Shown here: one piece after another, positions 5,972 to 6,007 of the stretch | Layout of the letters: every line of letters starts with the position of its first letter | Numbering within the stretch: the stretch's first letter is position 1 | Assembly (NCBI GenBank): GCA_003525045.1 | Contig: DQGF01000345.1 | Location: 1,290 to 7,296 of the forward strand | DNA: 6,007 nt | DNA from: Pseudomonas sp. | GTDB taxonomy: Bacteria; Pseudomonadota; Gammaproteobacteria; Pseudomonadales; Pseudomonadaceae | Reading direction: 5' to 3' | The notes under the pieces: model-generated | What the model was told of the DNA's origin: nothing | Database searches by the model: none | The model's input: only the letters and a program-made list of their open reading frames with translations | Position numbers and translations under genes: made by a program

Positions 5972-5980
5972 GTGACCTTT

Positions 5981-6007
5981 AGATCGTCTTCGCGAGCAGG
6001 CTCGCTC
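5981..6007 (-). repeat. REP element, cut by the window end
   Basis: The palindrome GCGAGC (5992-5997) / GCTCGC (6000-6005) is preceded by AGATCGTCTTC. Read on the minus strand it gives GAGCGAGCCTGCTCGCGAAG, a very typical Pseudomonas REP form. Like the REP at 3783 it follows directly behind a terminator and in the same orientation. Confidence 0.8.

Overview
The window looks like a Pseudomonas chromosome, most likely of the P. fluorescens lineage. This rests on a GC-rich coding style, REP-type palindromes (GCTGG-CTTG-CCAGC and GCGAGC-AG-GCTCGC) and a type I-secreted RTX protease whose C-terminal tail resembles that of large Pseudomonas RTX proteins. The species call is from recognition, not a database search.

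Layout. (1) Bases 1-3726 are one long plus-strand reading frame that enters from outside the window. It encodes at least 1241 residues of a secreted multidomain protein: glycine-rich RTX repeats, a cadherin-like module, a subtilisin/kexin-type S8 peptidase domain, a P domain, a second RTX block with a serralysin-C-like module, a Pro/Thr linker, and a second module of that type with a C-terminal tail. The S8 domain keeps its His, Asn and Ser, but the usual catalytic Asp position reads Glu. (2) A strong intrinsic terminator lies at 3741-3773, followed by two REP-like palindromes (3783-3903). (3) Bases 3904-4379 hold no convincing gene, only a possibly decayed minus-strand frame. (4) From about 4380 the DNA turns strikingly AT-rich. 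It holds two tandem paralogous genes of exactly 184 codons each (4517-5071 and 5270-5824), encoding small proteins with two predicted membrane segments. A GC-rich block of about 165 bp lies between them. (5) A second copy of the protease terminator (33 of 35 bases identical, loop included) lies at 5940-5971, followed by another REP at the window edge.

The protease is a self-contained unit whose secretion genes are not in view. The AT-rich module reads as a transferred cargo inserted between two copies of the same terminator-plus-REP landmark. The paired paralogs are the main uncharacterised element. They share conserved codons and a conserved overlapping start signal for a downstream gene that appears lost in both copies. 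No function can be assigned to them from sequence alone. Orphan or duplicated immunity-type membrane proteins are one possibility, but nothing here proves it.
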